Origin: Ctenosaura bakeri
Taxonomy: Eukaryota; Chordata; Lepidosauria; Squamata; Iguanidae
Assembly: GCA_948474755.1 (NCBI GenBank)
Contig: CAOLHI010000392.1
Span: 248,001-312,000, forward strand
Length of the DNA: 64,000 nucleotides
Direction: 5' to 3'
The position numbers and the translations under genes were made by a program. Of the stretch, positions 10,816 to 23,526 are shown piece after piece (positions within the stretch are counted from its first letter, which is position 1; each line of letters opens with the position of its first letter). The notes beneath the pieces were generated by a model. The model did not search any database. It was given only the letters and a program-made list of their open reading frames with translations, and had not been told where the DNA came from.

Positions 10816-11185
10816 TATGAGCCAGCATGGTGTAGAGGTTTGAACATTGGGCTGTGACCCTGAAGATGAGAGTTCAATTCCCTGCTTGGCCATAAAAACC
10901 CACTGGGTGACCTCAGTCGCATAGGGACGGGGGGGATGGTGGCAGTTCACTCCCAGCAGCAATGTTTTTGGGGCATCCCAGCTCATGGCCTTGTCCCCAC
11001 GCACTGTGGCCCTGCCTCCATGCACCATGGACCCGCTCCACCACGTAGCCCTGCCTCCCTCTGTGCACTCCAAGCTCCACCGCTAGGTCACTTTAAGTGC
11101 ATCACACCTCTCAGCCCCAGAAAACCTCATAATAGTGCTACCATAAATCAAAAACAACTTGAAGGCACACAACAGAACAAATTCC
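10816..11185 (+). mobile_element. tRNA-derived SINE interrupted by a hAT element
   Basis: The head GAGCCAGCATGGTGTAGAGG (A-box region) and AGAGTTCAATTCC (B-box region) are followed by GGCCATAAAAACCCACTGGG. The SINE is broken at about 10914 by a GC-rich insert and resumes near 11086 with CACACCTCTCAGCCCCAG, ending AACTTGAAGGCACACAACAG. The SINE sits between similar words CTCCCTTTAT and TTCCCTTTCA, its presumed target duplication. Confidence 0.82.
10914..11085 (-). mobile_element. Small hAT-like element (H1 family) nested in the SINE
   Basis: Begins CAGTCGCATAGGGACGGG, nearly the reverse complement of the right end of the element at 31574-31805, and ends with GCACTCCAAGCTCCACCGCT, nearly the reverse complement of that element's left end. 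Between them are related words with ATGG-CC, GTGTGG and GCATGG repeats. The flanking 8-mers GGTGACCT and GGTCACTT agree at six of eight positions, as expected for an old hAT target duplication. Confidence 0.68.
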
Positions 11186-14100
11186 CTTTCACCCCTCTCC
11201 TTCTCTTCTTCTTTTTTTATAGAGTTGTCCAAGTTTCTCTGTAATCTAAATGATTATCAAAAGGCTGGAATTATATTTAGTCATGACCACATGTATGGTC
11301 TGTCATGGAGGAAATGTGCAGCCATCATAGTCAAATGAAATTGCCATAGTTCCAGTGACTAAAAGAAGCTGCATACATTTCTGCTGACACAAGGAGGCCA
11401 CTACAAATAACTTCATATGACTGATAGGATAGGCAAAAGTGAATGTCACATACTTCCTGTGGAGAATCTATACCCTATATTGCAATGGCTTGTAAAATGT
11501 ATAAATGTTGTTTAAGATCATGGCAATTTTAAGTAGTTGACTGTAACAGATGATAAAGTTGCCTCTTGTTGAAGTTTAACAATTACTTTTTATACAAAGC
11601 CTATGGCTGACAGCCTGACAAGTCTCAGGATCTTTGGACCCAGGAAGCATTTATGGACTGAGCAGCCATATCTGGTCCACATGTTTTGTTTATATCTCGA
11701 ATAGGAGAATTAAATAGAGTAGTTTGTGAATGATCATTTGATGAATGTTCTGTTTATTCTTATTGGGTCATAAATATAGGCCAAGTTACTGTATTTTTGA
11801 CCCAAGGTACTGGAAGTTAATGATGTATGAAAAGATCACTGGTTAGTGTGTCCTTGCTCAGCCATCCTAGCTAAGTTTGCACTGTCAACTAGGCAGTGAA
11901 AAGCCTGTGCAAGAAAACCAGCCTAGCTTAGCCCAAAGGAGGGGAGAAGAAGAAAGCAAATTGGAAATCATAAAAGACAGAGGGTCTATGAAGATCTGAT
12001 ATGAAATGAAGAGTTGGGAACAGTTCTGAAGATGAGCTCCTAGCTATGTAACAGAATAAAACATTTTACACTAGCATTGACACTACTGATATAGATGCTT
12101 TAAGTACATATATAAAAGTAAATCGTTCCTACCACTGATTGCCAATATGACTCATAATATTTGAAGAACTTCAAACACTGCAAGTCAAATCGACATTCAG
12201 CAGTATGAAAGAATCAATTCCACCCTTTTGATGTAGGTCTTGTTTTTATTCTGAAAAGCATTTAGGATTTTATAAATGTAGCACTGGGCACATTTAAGTT
12301 TTTGCTTAAATCCGATTACCTCACCTCTACCTCCTCCTGTGTACTCGTGTTTTTCAATAGAGCTATGCTAAAGCCATGTAACATTTTATTCTGTTATAAA
12401 CAACAAGACTGATTCAATTGTTATGCTCCATGAACTAATACATTCCATCTTACATGAAACTAAATTACTACTTTGAAAAAATATTTAAGAATGAGATGCT
12501 TTAATGAACACTAGTACAAATTAAATGCTAAGAATAAAAAAGTTTTCAGCAATATCACTTTCTAAAGTTGTGTTCTACATACTATAGTGCTCCTTATGTG
12601 GCAGTCCACCATTTTCTTACAATTGTTGAGAATGTCATCAGAACATCTCTTTGGTACACTGACAGTTTTCGTGTTCTTGAAATTATGGATATCATTGTCT
12701 TCATCATCACTTTGAACATCATCAGCAATTTAATTTATTAAGGAAAAATCCCCAACTTGTTAGCAAATGCACAAAAATTAAAAATAACACTTTCACTCCT
12801 GCAGGCTTGTAATATAAAGACTCCAATCTAGCAATGTTCATCTTCAATCTCCATTAGAATGAGCCACTAATACCTAAATGTACCAAAAGTTCTGCTTTGG
12901 CTGTAGTAACCCTGTTCATCATAAACCTAGGCTGGTGTGGAAACCCGATGCAGAAATAAATATATGCATCTTTTCCTCAAAAAGATATTGTTAGAGAAAA
13001 ACTATGGGCAAGAAGAAACCAACTTCTACCCCATGGTTGTTTATCACTCTTAGCAATAAGCTCAGTGTTATTATGAAATGAGGAACAGCTGAAATAAATG
13101 ACAGTAGGCTATTGCTGCTGAGCAGTGTCAAGATATTTGGGAAATGACTTGGGAGGCAAAAAAAACCCCTTAGATACCTGCCTAATGAGACAGGTGGCAG
13201 GAAGCCTGGCCAAAGTTATACTTACAGTTCTCATGAAATTTCCAAAGTACATTGAAAAGAAAGTGCTCCAGCTCATCGAGATCATGTGGTTCCATCTGAG
13301 AGTTGAAAGGGTACAGAAGAAGAGCCTTCACCTGTTTCAAGGAGGAGAGCCCTAGCTGGCTTCATCTCGCATGCATGGCGCATAGTTGCAGTCTAACTTT
13401 ATGACTTTTAATGACTCCGGAACACCTCGTCACTTGTGAAGGAATACGCAGGAGTTTGCCTTCACTCAGCTTGACAAGGTGATGGGAGTTATATATTGCC
13501 CTCCTCTTTCCCACTCTTACATGAAAACACTTGTCAGTTCCATCAAATTTGGTAAGACAAGCACCCATGACACCTTGGGGAAAATGTAACTCAGCTGACA
13601 CCCAATGCAGTGCATGCAGCCATACAGCCTAAATTCAAGTGATATATGCAAATGCCCTCTTATTTTGCCTTTCTCCATTTCCCCGCAGTGGTGCATATTA
13701 GGTGATTAAAAACAACACAGACGTTTTCTTCAGCAATGAAGGGATCATTCTCTACAGGGTGGGATATACAAAGTTTTAATATAGTTGCCTCATCAAGATA
13801 ACAAGAGATAATGCTGTGCCATGTGGTTTAGTTTAATTTTAAAGAGGCTCAGACATTAGGGCTTATAGCTTGGCTCTAAGCAACCTTTTTTTTTATTTCT
13901 TAAATGTCAGGGATTTGGTTTACACTATGATTCATTTATTTAAATTAAATGGGCATATTTTCCATTGAAGGTAAGGGTAAATAATTGAGATGTGTCCAAT
14001 ATGTGGGAACCAAAAGCTTATAATTTGCCAGTGGAAGATCCAGAATCAAATCCCCTCTTCAGCCATGAAATTCCCAAGGGAGCCTTGAGCAACAAAAAGC

Positions 14101-14599
14101 AACAGGGCAGACATAATCTGCTCATAAGCTTGCTAGTTGGACATTCAGAAGGAAATGCTTCCCAGCATCTCACTGGGGAAGGTGGAAAAACTGTGACTGC
14201 CTTACAATGGATATGCTTGTTCACGAAAAAAATGTTTGGCTCCTTCACAACAGCCAGCATACTTATAGTGAAGTCCCAGAGCAGGAGCTATGCATCTTTC
14301 TGGTTTAGATGTTGTCTTTCATTGGATGAAGTTTCAGTGCGATGCTGTAGACACAACACTACATTGGATTATTAACAAGTGGCACAAATTCAGTACTGGA
14401 CATCAACAAACAGACAAAACAATAGATTGGGATTTTTTCTCTCTCTCTCTGAAAACATCTGCTTCTGATCAATACCTAGTTGTAAAATCTTTTGGATAAA
14501 TGGCCATCAGTACATTCAAATACCCAGTGGCTGTTTATCAAGTTATTCATGACATCAGCACAGGAAGGTTTATTTTAAAATAGTGAATGACACCATGAA
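11186..14599. other. Long stretch without gene or recognised repeat
   Basis: About 3.4 kb of AT-rich sequence, apparently single-copy within this window. Composition is even, with no long low-complexity tract. A 55-codon antisense open frame (12565-12729) with an acidic stretch is the only modest coding-like signal, and I do not recognise it. Ancient decayed repeats may be hidden here. Confidence 0.5.
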
Positions 14600-14825
14600 C
14601 TCTAGCCTTTGCCTTTTGCGAGGGGTGAAGGCCTGAGCCCATTCTATTCATCTAGCAAGCTCAAGGTATACAAATGCCTTCTTCTTCCCACTACATCTTC
14701 ACAACAAATGTATGAGCTAGATTAGGTTGACAGAAAGTGAATGGCCCAAGACCACTAGTGGGATTGAGGGCTCAGTGGGGACTTGAGCCTTTATCTCCCA
14801 AGTCTCAACATCCCCAAATTCCACC
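14600..14825 (-). mobile_element. Old CORE/MIR-like tRNA SINE, antisense
   Basis: On the minus strand it reads, in order, AGTCCCCACTGAGCC, CTAGTGGTCTTGGGCCATTC, TCAACCTAATCTAGCTCATA and TTGTTGTGAAGATGTAGTGG. That is the arrangement of MIR-type SINEs (B-box region, GACCTTGGGCCAGTCAC, AACCTACCTCACAGGGTTGTTGTGAGGA). Strongly diverged, so probably among the oldest repeats here. Confidence 0.62.
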
Positions 14826-16904
14826 AAGGTCTAAAAGTGTTAGCACTATGGCATACTGGCTTTTTTATCCATTTACCAGGCAGCACTTGCAGAGATGCAA
14901 GAAAAGGCCCACCATGACTGAGTGAGTGAATAGTAGTAAAAGTTGTCAAATGAGCCTTCCTGTCCCACTTCCTGTGTTATCCTGGCAGCCTGTAGGATGC
15001 TATGTACTACTTCAAATATCATGTCCACTTAAGATAAGCTGGGATTTAGAGTTAGAGACAGTGGGAGTCATAACCTTGTATATTATGAAGGAGGAGTTTT
15101 CAGGGGCTGGCACTTGCCAGTCAGTCTCAAGTATGATAAACTTATTCAATATATTGTTGAATGGTGAATCAACATTTACGTAAATCCTACTGATTCAATG
15201 GACCTCCTTTAGTCAGGACTAACAACAGGATTTAGACCATGTACTGTTAACTCACATAATTCCTGTCTCTTGGTTTAAAAAAAATAACAAAATATAAACA
15301 GAAAATCCAAGTGCCTGACAAAGTTTAGCTGTTTCTGATTCCTGGCATGCAATAAGCTTATGTTATTGCTTCTAGATTTGCTCTGTTAAAAAGCCTACCA
15401 TGTTCTTCTTTAGAGGCCAGCCTTCCAATACACATCAAGAACAATCAGTCTCCACTTTGGCTTCATGAGATTTAGAAAGCTCAGCAAAATTGTCCTGGAA
15501 AGCAGCATTTCCAGCAAGTCGTTTCTCCCTCTCCAGTTCTAGCATCACACTGTTTTGATGGCTAATCCTATCATACTAGCAACATTACACAGTTTGGAAA
15601 CCATCCCATTCCTAGTGAACACCCAAATCAGAGTTTATGTGGACTAATATCCACCTGTTTGGCTCCAGCCTCAAGCCTGAAAACTATTTAAGTTTGTTTT
15701 TATGTGATAAGTAAATTGTTTGGATTAAACCACAGAGCCATTGATGTCCTCTAATTTTCTTGGTTGAGTAATTTATCCAAACATAAAGATTTTGAAACTA
15801 AATATTTGTGACATCTAGTAAAAACTTAAATATACTGGATAAGGTCAGCAGTCCCCCCCCTTGCTTTTCTGTGACTATGTGCAGGATTTCCCTTTTACGA
15901 CTCATTCTGCTGCCAGTTTTTAAATGGATAAGTGTTCTCAAAATTCATTAGTCAGAATTTAACCTGTATGAGAAATGAAGGAAGAGCACAGGAATTTGGT
16001 GTGCTGTGATTGAAGCAGAACTTTAAAATGTTTCTGTGGAGTAGCTCCACTCTTGGCAATATAAAGTTTATTTTATCTGGGAATGAGAGAACGCAAGGAA
16101 AAGAGAAGGAGTGGAGGAACCCAGCTACACTATCTGTAATGAACAGTGAGAATAAACTTAGATATTTTGCTCAATTATCATATTCACCCCATTGACAAAG
16201 GGGCATATTTTATATTTGACTGAGACAGTATACTCAAGATCAGCATCTGGAACCTCTGTATGATATGACTGGTGGAAATGACCCTCCCACCCCAATGTTA
16301 ATGGTTTTTGTTTTGTTTTTACCTCTTGAACTTTTGCTTCAGATATCTAAGGTCAAGTTTAAATTTATGTACCAGTCCCATCCCAGATATTCAGAACTGC
16401 ATGCAGATTTTCTGGCGAGTGCACAGACATTAATATATTCTACCAAAGATCAGACTAGTGAGTGGTGGACCTTCTTAGCGGTATATCTAGGATGTAGAGA
16501 ACTGAAGGAATAGCTTGTTCCTGGAACAAGACTGCTTTCAGAAATCACAAGATTGGAGATGGGTAGGAGACTGAAAGGTTACTTTTTAAGGTGGGATTTC
16601 ATTTAAACTGAGTTCAAAGAAAGAGTAGCAGTAGTGGACTATATCCAGAAATCTTAAAGGGTGAATGATGTTACCAAAATATATGTTAAACAGAATATAG
16701 TGATATATTTAAGTGTTTATATGGAAGATGGGATATAAAAAGGGCCCATGAAGGGTCTAGCTGTGTGCTATATGTGGCAGAAAAGTGAATAACACATTTT
16801 AGAAATAAAAATTTATTTAGACTTACAGCTGTTGCTAAACTTCATAGCTGCTGTGAATCTGAGCTTGCTTCCCAAGCAGTACCATCCATAAAGGGTCCAA
16901 CTAG
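14826..16904. other. Unique-looking sequence, no gene seen
   Basis: No named repeat and no coding signal. The part at about 15340-15780 has even base composition without low-complexity runs and could be a constrained non-coding element, but nothing in a single sequence proves that. Confidence 0.45.
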
Positions 16905-17125
16905 TGTTCTTTATTTTATTTAATTGTGCATTTTAATGCTGCCTTTCTATAAAGTGGTGTACAAAAAAAGAATTGGCATTTTGTTTCATTGCAAATGTAT
17001 ATTCTGCTTTTCTATAAGGATACTCAAGGTGAGGTGCAAGAAAACAAAAGCATAAAACATTAAAACAAAGTAAAATGACTAGGAAAAGTAAAACAATAAG
17101 ATCATAAAAACAATTTAAAAAGCCC
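16905..17125. repeat. Decayed LINE-associated 3' repeat
   Basis: Contains TATTCTGCTTTTCTATAAGG, ACTCAAGGTGAGGTGCAAGA and an A-rich tail with AAAACATTAAAACAAAG. This is the same layout as 1743-1975 but more diverged, and it appears to hold two partial copies of the opening segment. Confidence 0.45.
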
Positions 17126-17848
17126 AAGTGGGTAAACATTTTTTTCCAAATATTTGGTGCAGATTCTACACCGATTCAGATACTGAACAGGAATTTGCAT
17201 CCTGGAATTGGCTTAACTGTGTCTACATTCAACATGTTCAAACACTCCTTTCCATCCTGAAGACAGTCTTGAGATATCTATCATCTTGACACTGTCATCC
17301 CTTGGACCTCGAAGGCAAAGTGGGGAAGACATGCAGGGAAGTGAGATATCCTTCCTCGGGACCACAAGAGATAGATTACAAGTTGATCTTCTTCCTGGAT
17401 GGTAGAAGCACCAAGCAACAAAACAGGATCAGTGAGGACGTGTGGTCATCATACAATGTTGGCAACAGGACATCTTTTTAGAATCACATGTAACTGAGTT
17501 CTCTCTAGTTCTTTGGGCATCATCCTAATCATGTGGGTAGGAATTGCTTTATTCATGTCACAGATAAGGGCTGCTAGCCCCACACAATGGGCCCAGGCAC
17601 CACATAGGCATTAATAAGATTAATGTTAATGAAGCAAAGTGATTGATGTGGCATTCTGTACCTATATACATTTGAACCCAAGCAGCTTTGGTTGAGGGAT
17701 ATAAGGCACATTCAGAAGAAAGTGGGTGCAGCTTATTGAGATTTCACTCTTTTTAAAATCTTATATGCTTTCCCAATGTACCAGAGTTCCTCACTGTTCA
17801 TCAGTGATGCCAGATTGTTTTGCCGCCCCTAGAAAAGACGAAAAAATT
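17126..17848. other. No gene seen
   Basis: Unassigned sequence without recognisable repeat or domain. Confidence 0.45.
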
Positions 17849-17920
17849 AACTTTCTAATTTGGATATCCAAAATAAATAAATAAAATAAAATAAAAATTG
17901 GATATCCAAATTAGAAAGTT
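17849..17920. repeat. Perfect 22-bp inverted repeat with AT-rich loop
   Basis: The arm at 17849-17870 (AACTTTCTAATTTGGATATC plus CA) is exactly complementary to 17899-17920. The 28-bp loop is a run of AAATA words. The perfect arms in decayed surroundings suggest a recent origin, for example a small MITE or a template-switch event. Confidence 0.95.
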
Positions 17921-19935
17921 TTTTTTTTTTTTGCTTTTCTTCTTTGCACTTGGACTGCCTTAACCATTTTAGAAAATACCTCCTCAGAATATTGTTAACC
18001 TTTCAACAATGAGAACAAAAAGAATAAAAAGTACCAGACAACCACAGAGAATAATGTAAACAATGTAAACCCCTTCTCAACAACAACTGCAAAACATAAA
18101 CCTCTCTCAAAGCACTTCAAGTAAATAGGAGGAGTTGGACTCAAGAGTAATGCTGGGAATACGGAAAAGAAAGGTATGCTTGTTTTGAATTAGCACTTTG
18201 CTCCAAGCAATGGCTTTAGCAAGAAGAGGCCCCTTTACCCTAGCATATTGTTTCAATGAGCAATATGGAAAGGATTCTGTTGTTTTCTGAAAAAAACTGA
18301 TGTCATGCCTTCTGGAATTTGAGATGTGTGTTTATATGGTTCTCTTATATTCTGGGTGCCTGTTTTTCAGTCAAAATGTTGTACTTGGGTTCTTTGGGGT
18401 TTTCATTGCATTGTAAAGGGCTGGCATAATTATTAACTCTTTTGGTGCTTCAGTCATTACTTTTCCTTAATGTTTCTAACAGTTGCTTAGAACATCTGTT
18501 AATTATCATACCAGGCATTCATTTGCAAAGGCAACCATTTTCCCATTCATGACCACATTCACTCTGTTGTTAAATGAACAAACAAAATGATTTAGCTTTG
18601 CCTGCTGAGCCACATCTTTCCATCTCTCTTCAGGCTGTTGCAACCATCTAATCCTCTGGCTCTTCCCTGGCTGTGACATAAAGCCAGAGCTTAAGGGGCT
18701 GCTCTGTAGATCAGAGGAGATGGTGTTGTAAAGAACATGGGAGAGGGCATGTGCAGGGAGATAGTGGACCATGGAAGCACCATAGCGTAGGAAAGAGCTT
18801 AGATCAGGTTGGTGTTTTCCTCAGCCTCAAGAGGGACTTATAGCAAAAGACTGCAGTTTGGAATATCCCCTTCCATTCCCCCCAGCTGAGATTCATTCAG
18901 CTGTGCTGGAGTTGTCCTTACTCACACATTATCTAGGTATATCCCCAAAAGACTTCTTGTACTTCTGCAAACCTTGGTGTTCATTACTGATATCTCCTTT
19001 GATGTCAGGGATTACAGAGCCATTTTCTGACACATTGGTGGGCCATAGCAGCACACCTGGAAGTGATATTTTAGATTACTATAATTCACTTCTGGTTTCT
19101 AATGCAGTACTTCCTTCCTGTTTGGGGTTTGGGGTACCCGAAACAGCTTTCAGGAGGCAAAATGGACCCAGTGGAGTCAACTAGAGTCAAATTTAAAGTT
19201 GAAGAAAACATTTTCTAATCAGTTGGGGGACATGAAGGGCTCTGGGTTCCCTCCAACTACATGGGACCTCCTACAGGCCATAATCACCTGTGGGTCACAT
19301 GATTCCCACTCCTATTCTTAGACATGGAAGACGCCATTGCATTTATCTACATAAGAGCCCTAGTCAGGAATTTGTCTAGCATGTGTAGTCTACTTGCAAG
19401 AAGGAGAACACCCTACGTCCATCCCCTTCCATATATACTTTCCTGACATGAAAGTGTCATGACTAAAAAGAAGAACCTGTTGTATTTGTGGATTTTCCAT
19501 GCATAATTCAGAGCCATGCTTTTTCTTCCCTCTGGCTTGCATGGGGAATCTCCATGGTAGAACAGTGTCTTTTCTTCAGATATATCCCTTTTGTGGAAAG
19601 AAAGAAGCATTGAAGGAGACCAGGTCTAAGGAGTTCTCCTCTCTTTGTGTGTGGACAACACATGCTTACCAAATACTTGAAATAGACCAGTTCTTATTAA
19701 TTAAACTTTCTATGAACATATGCAAGTGGGACCTGCCAAAAGTGTTGCTGCAACAAATAACTGCAGCGGTCTCACAACAACATACCGGGGCCACTGAGTA
19801 CTGTTACTCTTCACCATCCTATTTTGAGGGTTCCCTTTTCTTTACGTATTCCCCCCCTAAAAAAAAAATGTCTGTATATACCTGTAAGAAGAAGAGAAAA
19901 AGAGAAAAAGCAAAGACTGGTATTACTTCTGTAAA
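17921..19935. other. No gene seen
   Basis: About 2 kb of unassigned sequence. The longest open frames lack known motifs, and one of them (starting near 19499) runs into the next SINE, which argues against a gene. Confidence 0.5.
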
Positions 19936-19939
19936 CAGA

Positions 19940-20130
19940 GAGCCAGCATGGTGTAGGGGTTTAAATATTGGACTAGGAATCCAAGAGACCAGGGTCTGAA
20001 TCTCTGCTCAACCATAGAAACCCACTGGAAGATCTTGGGCAAGTAAAACTCCCTCATTCTAAGAGGAAGGCAATAGCAAATATCCTATGAATTAATTTTT
20101 TTCTATCAGAGTCCCCTGGAAGGCACATAA
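19940..20130 (+). mobile_element. tRNA-derived SINE
   Basis: Head GAGCCAGCATGGTGTAGGGG, then GACCAGGGTCTGAATCTC (B-box region), then ACCATAGAAACCCACTGG, ATCTTGGGCAAGTAAAAC and GAGGAAGGCAATAGCAAA, with the end near GGAAGGCACATAACAGG. All parts of the family are present in order, so this is close to full length though diverged. Confidence 0.85.
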
Positions 20131-21176
20131 CAGGAAGAACAAATTTCTGAAAATATGGTTTCTGCAGATCTGCCGATAACTCTAGTTGTTAGTTAATAAT
20201 TCCAGTTTGGCTATATAAGGAGCTACAACTATAGTCTCAACAAAGATGGCCAAAGGTGTCAACATTACAGTTATTGCAATACCCAAAATCCCAGTTCAAG
20301 TTACAGTTTTGAAGAGAGTATAGTTTTTTGTTTTGTTTTTCTTTTGGCTTACAACTTCTTGAATCTCCCAGCCCAGTATGGCCACTCCAAAAGAGTTTTT
20401 TTTTTTTTTTTTGTAAGCTCTGGGTCAGATCAGTTCTGTTGGCAAGTTCCATTAGCAAGTTTTCGATCAGATCTAGTTCAGACCAGTTCCATTTTTCTGC
20501 TCCAGACTTCTCTTTACCTCGAGCTAAATCACAGAGATGAACAAAGGATGGCTCTCTGGCTATTGTCAAACTCCAGTTCCTAGTATTCACTACTGGACAA
20601 GCTTGCTAGGTTGGATGGGCATTTTAGTCCAACAATATCTGAAGGGACATACTTTTGCTCACCCTGAATGAGATCAAACAATTTAAAAATCTCCTTGCTC
20701 TAAAAAACAAAACAAAAATAGAAGGTAAAATTGTTTAGGATCATTATAAATGTTCAGCATCTTCTAAAGAAGAAGTTACAGAAATATAACTATTTTACCT
20801 TTCATCTTTCCATTATATTAAGATCCTCAGTCATACCATGCTGTGACTTTTAAAGTAAATCTCTGCTTTAAAAATCTTTGCAATTAAAACTCATATTTCG
20901 TCCTCTTTTCAGTGTATCGGGGGATTTAATTATAGCTCTTCAGTTTGAGAGTAGCAGACTCTTCTCTCTTCTTGTGCAGACTCTGTGCACTCTTTTTCTA
21001 TGATTTATTTTTATTTTAAGTTGGTATTTTCTCCTATGGAGTGATTAATGATAACAACATAGAATAGCCCTGGGCAGAACAGGAGAAAGGCTGTCCTTTT
21101 TAGAAACCATTTGGAAACACAAAAGAACCAACAAATAGAACACAGAACTATAAGGTTACTTTAGTGCATTCTTGTT
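20131..21176. other. No gene; one short generic repeat
   Basis: About 20560-20670 holds words such as TTGGATGGGCATTTTAGTCC and CAACAATATCTGAAGG, which belong to a very common lizard repeat also visible at 23224-23345. Poly-T tracts occur at 20395-20415. Otherwise unassigned. Confidence 0.45.
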
Positions 21177-21385
21177 GTCATTGTGTGCCTTCGAGTCATT
21201 TCAGTCCTAAGGCAAATCTATCATGGGGTTTTCTTGGCAAGATTTCTTCAGAGAGGGCTTGCCTTTGCCTTCCTCTGAGGCTGAGAGAATGTGACTTGCC
21301 CAAGGTTACTCAGTGAGTTTCCATGGGTGAGTGGTGATTCCAACCCTGCTCTCCAGACCAGTACACCATGCTGGCTTTGCTACAG
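21177..21385 (-). mobile_element. tRNA-derived SINE, antisense
   Basis: Read on the plus strand it gives TTGTGTGCCTTCGAGTCATT, ATCATGGGGTTTTCTTGGCA, CCTTCCTCTGAGGCTGAGAG, GTTTCCATGGGTGAGTGG and finally CACCATGCTGGC. This is the complement of the full SINE from tail to head. The B-box region is decayed. Confidence 0.85.
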
Positions 21386-21412
21386 TTTTAAAGGGGTGAT
21401 ATTTTAGAATTA

Positions 21413-21571
21413 GGGCCATTTCTGCACTAGACTGCTATTATTCCACTTTCAACCCCCTATGGAAACCTGGGGTTTGCAGTTGCAGCCCCTTTCAAAACTG
21501 CAAACTCCAAGATTCCATAGGATATTGAAAGTGGAATAATAGCTCTCTAACAGTCTAGTGTGGAAATGGTC
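21413..21571. mobile_element. Palindromic Harbinger-like MITE, family D (copy D1)
   Basis: Two arms face each other: GGGCCATTTCTGCACTAGAC and TATTCCACTTTCAACCCCCT on the left, with their complements on the right ending GTGTGGAAATGGTC. The centre is short. Left flank TTA, right flank TAT. Same family as D2-D4 at 31.5, 39.9 and 60.0 kb. No protein. Confidence 0.8.
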
Positions 21572-22059
21572 TATGTCTCCTTGCTTTGAGTTGAAGTAAG
21601 AAGGTCAAACACTAGAAAACAGATTTAATACTCTCATCCCCCCAAATTTTAACTTTTAAACGCAGGTCATAAGTACTTAAGATTGGAGTTTTAAAGTTAT
21701 CCTTACTCAGTACAGCTAAACTTACCATTAGGGATGGGATTTGAGGTCAGCTTCTGGTCAGGGCATTGGGAGAAAATGGATAGCTGGTAGTAAGGATGTG
21801 ACTGCTGTACTGGGAAAGGGGAAAACACTTCTCTTCCAATCAACAATTGATTTCAGATAATATCTATTGCTTACAAGAACTGTAGTATTCATTAATGTGG
21901 TCAGAGGAATGCAGCTGAGCATTACATAGATGTTGCTCAGAAATGAACCATAGATGCAGCATGTTTATGAAATCCTCTGATTTCCAGTCCTTATTTTTTC
22001 CCAGAATTTTGTTTGGAAATTTCCTAACTCTTGCAAAACTAAGTACCATACCTTTCAAT

Positions 22060-22410
22060 TGTCTTGATTTGGCAGGGACATTCCTGATTAATCTCTTGTC
22101 TTCTCCCTTTTTCAGCTGATTTTAAAATGCCCCATTTCTCTTTCCTCCTACCATTTTCCCCCTTTGTCCTCAGCTTACTTCAATGGCTGCAGTCTGAATT
22201 CAAAGTGCAAAAGTAATCAGTTAAACTCAGATGGGGGTGAGGGGAGAGGAGAGGAAAGCACAGAATTTTGCCCTTCTTTGTAGACTTAGGCTGTAACCTC
22301 TTCTAGTTGTATGTCATCCTCATTAATATCTTTTTGCCCTCCTGAGCACACTTTTGATGTTGTTTGGCCACATGTCTCCCCATTTTAATTTGTGACATCT
22401 TGGAGGGTAT
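22060..22410 (+). repeat. Unclassified dispersed repeat, family I (copy 1)
   Basis: Aligns in the same orientation with 52195-52570. Shared blocks include CTTGATTAATC-like words, a pyrimidine-rich stretch, a CTGAATTCAAAGTGCAAAAG / CTGAGTTCAAGGGCAAAAG pair, and GATGTTGTTTGGCCACATG followed by TTGGAGGGTATG. I do not recognise the family. No open frame is shared between the copies. Confidence 0.6.
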
Positions 22411-23223
22411 GGAGTACTGGTGTGAAATATTGTTCCCAACAGGGCCATTACTAGTCTCCGGCTCATATACATATCTAGTCTCTGGCCCATATACATAGCT
22501 AAGATATGAGACTGGGAAGTTGCACATTGGTCGCAAGGTGGGAGGGAGAAATTTGGAAGCCCTTGTAAAGTCATCAGTCCTTGGCTTCATAGGAAGTAAA
22601 TATTCAATCACTTTTAAGTGAAGCTTCAGCTATCATAGCACCATGTTCCCCTCATACTAGGGTATTATACTGCTTTTGCTTATCAAAGCCTGAGTCTTCT
22701 CATAAGACATTCCCCTTCTGCCTGCTTTCGATGCTCTATTTTATTTCCAAATAAGGAATCTACAGTCTTGGGAAACATCTTCCAAGTGCTTTTGAAACTT
22801 TAAATGCAAGCAGAGAACAATCTCAGATTTTTTTTTTTTTTAATGAAGTGGCTATGTCTCTTCAGCGTAACTTGGCCCATTATTTCTATCATTTCAAGCC
22901 AGCAATTAGGCCTGCATACAGTCCTTGTTTTATCTCTTTTATAATCATCATTCTTTGGAAAGGAAGCACAGGAATGAATCCACCATAGACTAAGTAAAAA
23001 AATTTCCACAATAAAAACAAAATGTAAGTGAACAGAATTTCTGAAGAAAGCACACTATTTTACAGAACAAGGTAAACTGTGTAATTTTACAATGTACCTT
23101 AGTATTCTCTTTGTTAACAGTAATTTTCTGGTTATTTAGCATCTTTAATCAGCTCTGAATGAAATTATTTTCTCTTTCTTTTCTCTGTCTCCTCTCTTGA
23201 AATGAGAAACTACCTTCATTGAA
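22411..23223. other. No gene seen
   Basis: Unassigned. A poly-T tract near 22830 and short open frames without known motifs. Confidence 0.45.
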
Positions 23224-23345
23224 ATCTTCAATTTGGCGATCTCCAGATATATTGGACTACAGATCCCATCATTCCACTGGCCATGCAACTTGTGGGTGAA
23301 GTGGTCTGTACAGCAACACATCTGGTGGATATCAAGTTGAGAGAA
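23224..23345. repeat. Common lizard dispersed repeat (palindromic type)
   Basis: Contains GATCTCCAGATATATTGGAC, ACAGATCCCATCATTCC and ACACATCTGGTGG. The order and partial self-complementarity (CCAGATATATTGGACTAC with the end ACACATCTGG) match a frequent lizard repeat built around 'ggactacaactcccatcat'. Probably a non-autonomous DNA transposon. Confidence 0.5.
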
Positions 23346-23526
23346 GATAGACTACACTCTAGCAGCTTCAACATTAACAGAGAAAATAAAGCATTTAAAA
23401 AGGCATAAAGTTGTCATTGGCATTCCAGGGATTATTATCTGTGCACATCATTATTCCATATATCATATACACTGTGATCTTGTCTGTATGGCCTTATATG
23501 CAGAACTTGGAATGCAGAACTTGGAA

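Noticed and set aside
19499..19999. 166-codon plus-strand open frame
   Set aside because: The longest-looking clean frame outside LINEs in that area, but its end lies inside a tRNA-derived SINE, it has Lys/Arg-rich low-complexity sequence from an A-rich tract, and no known motif.
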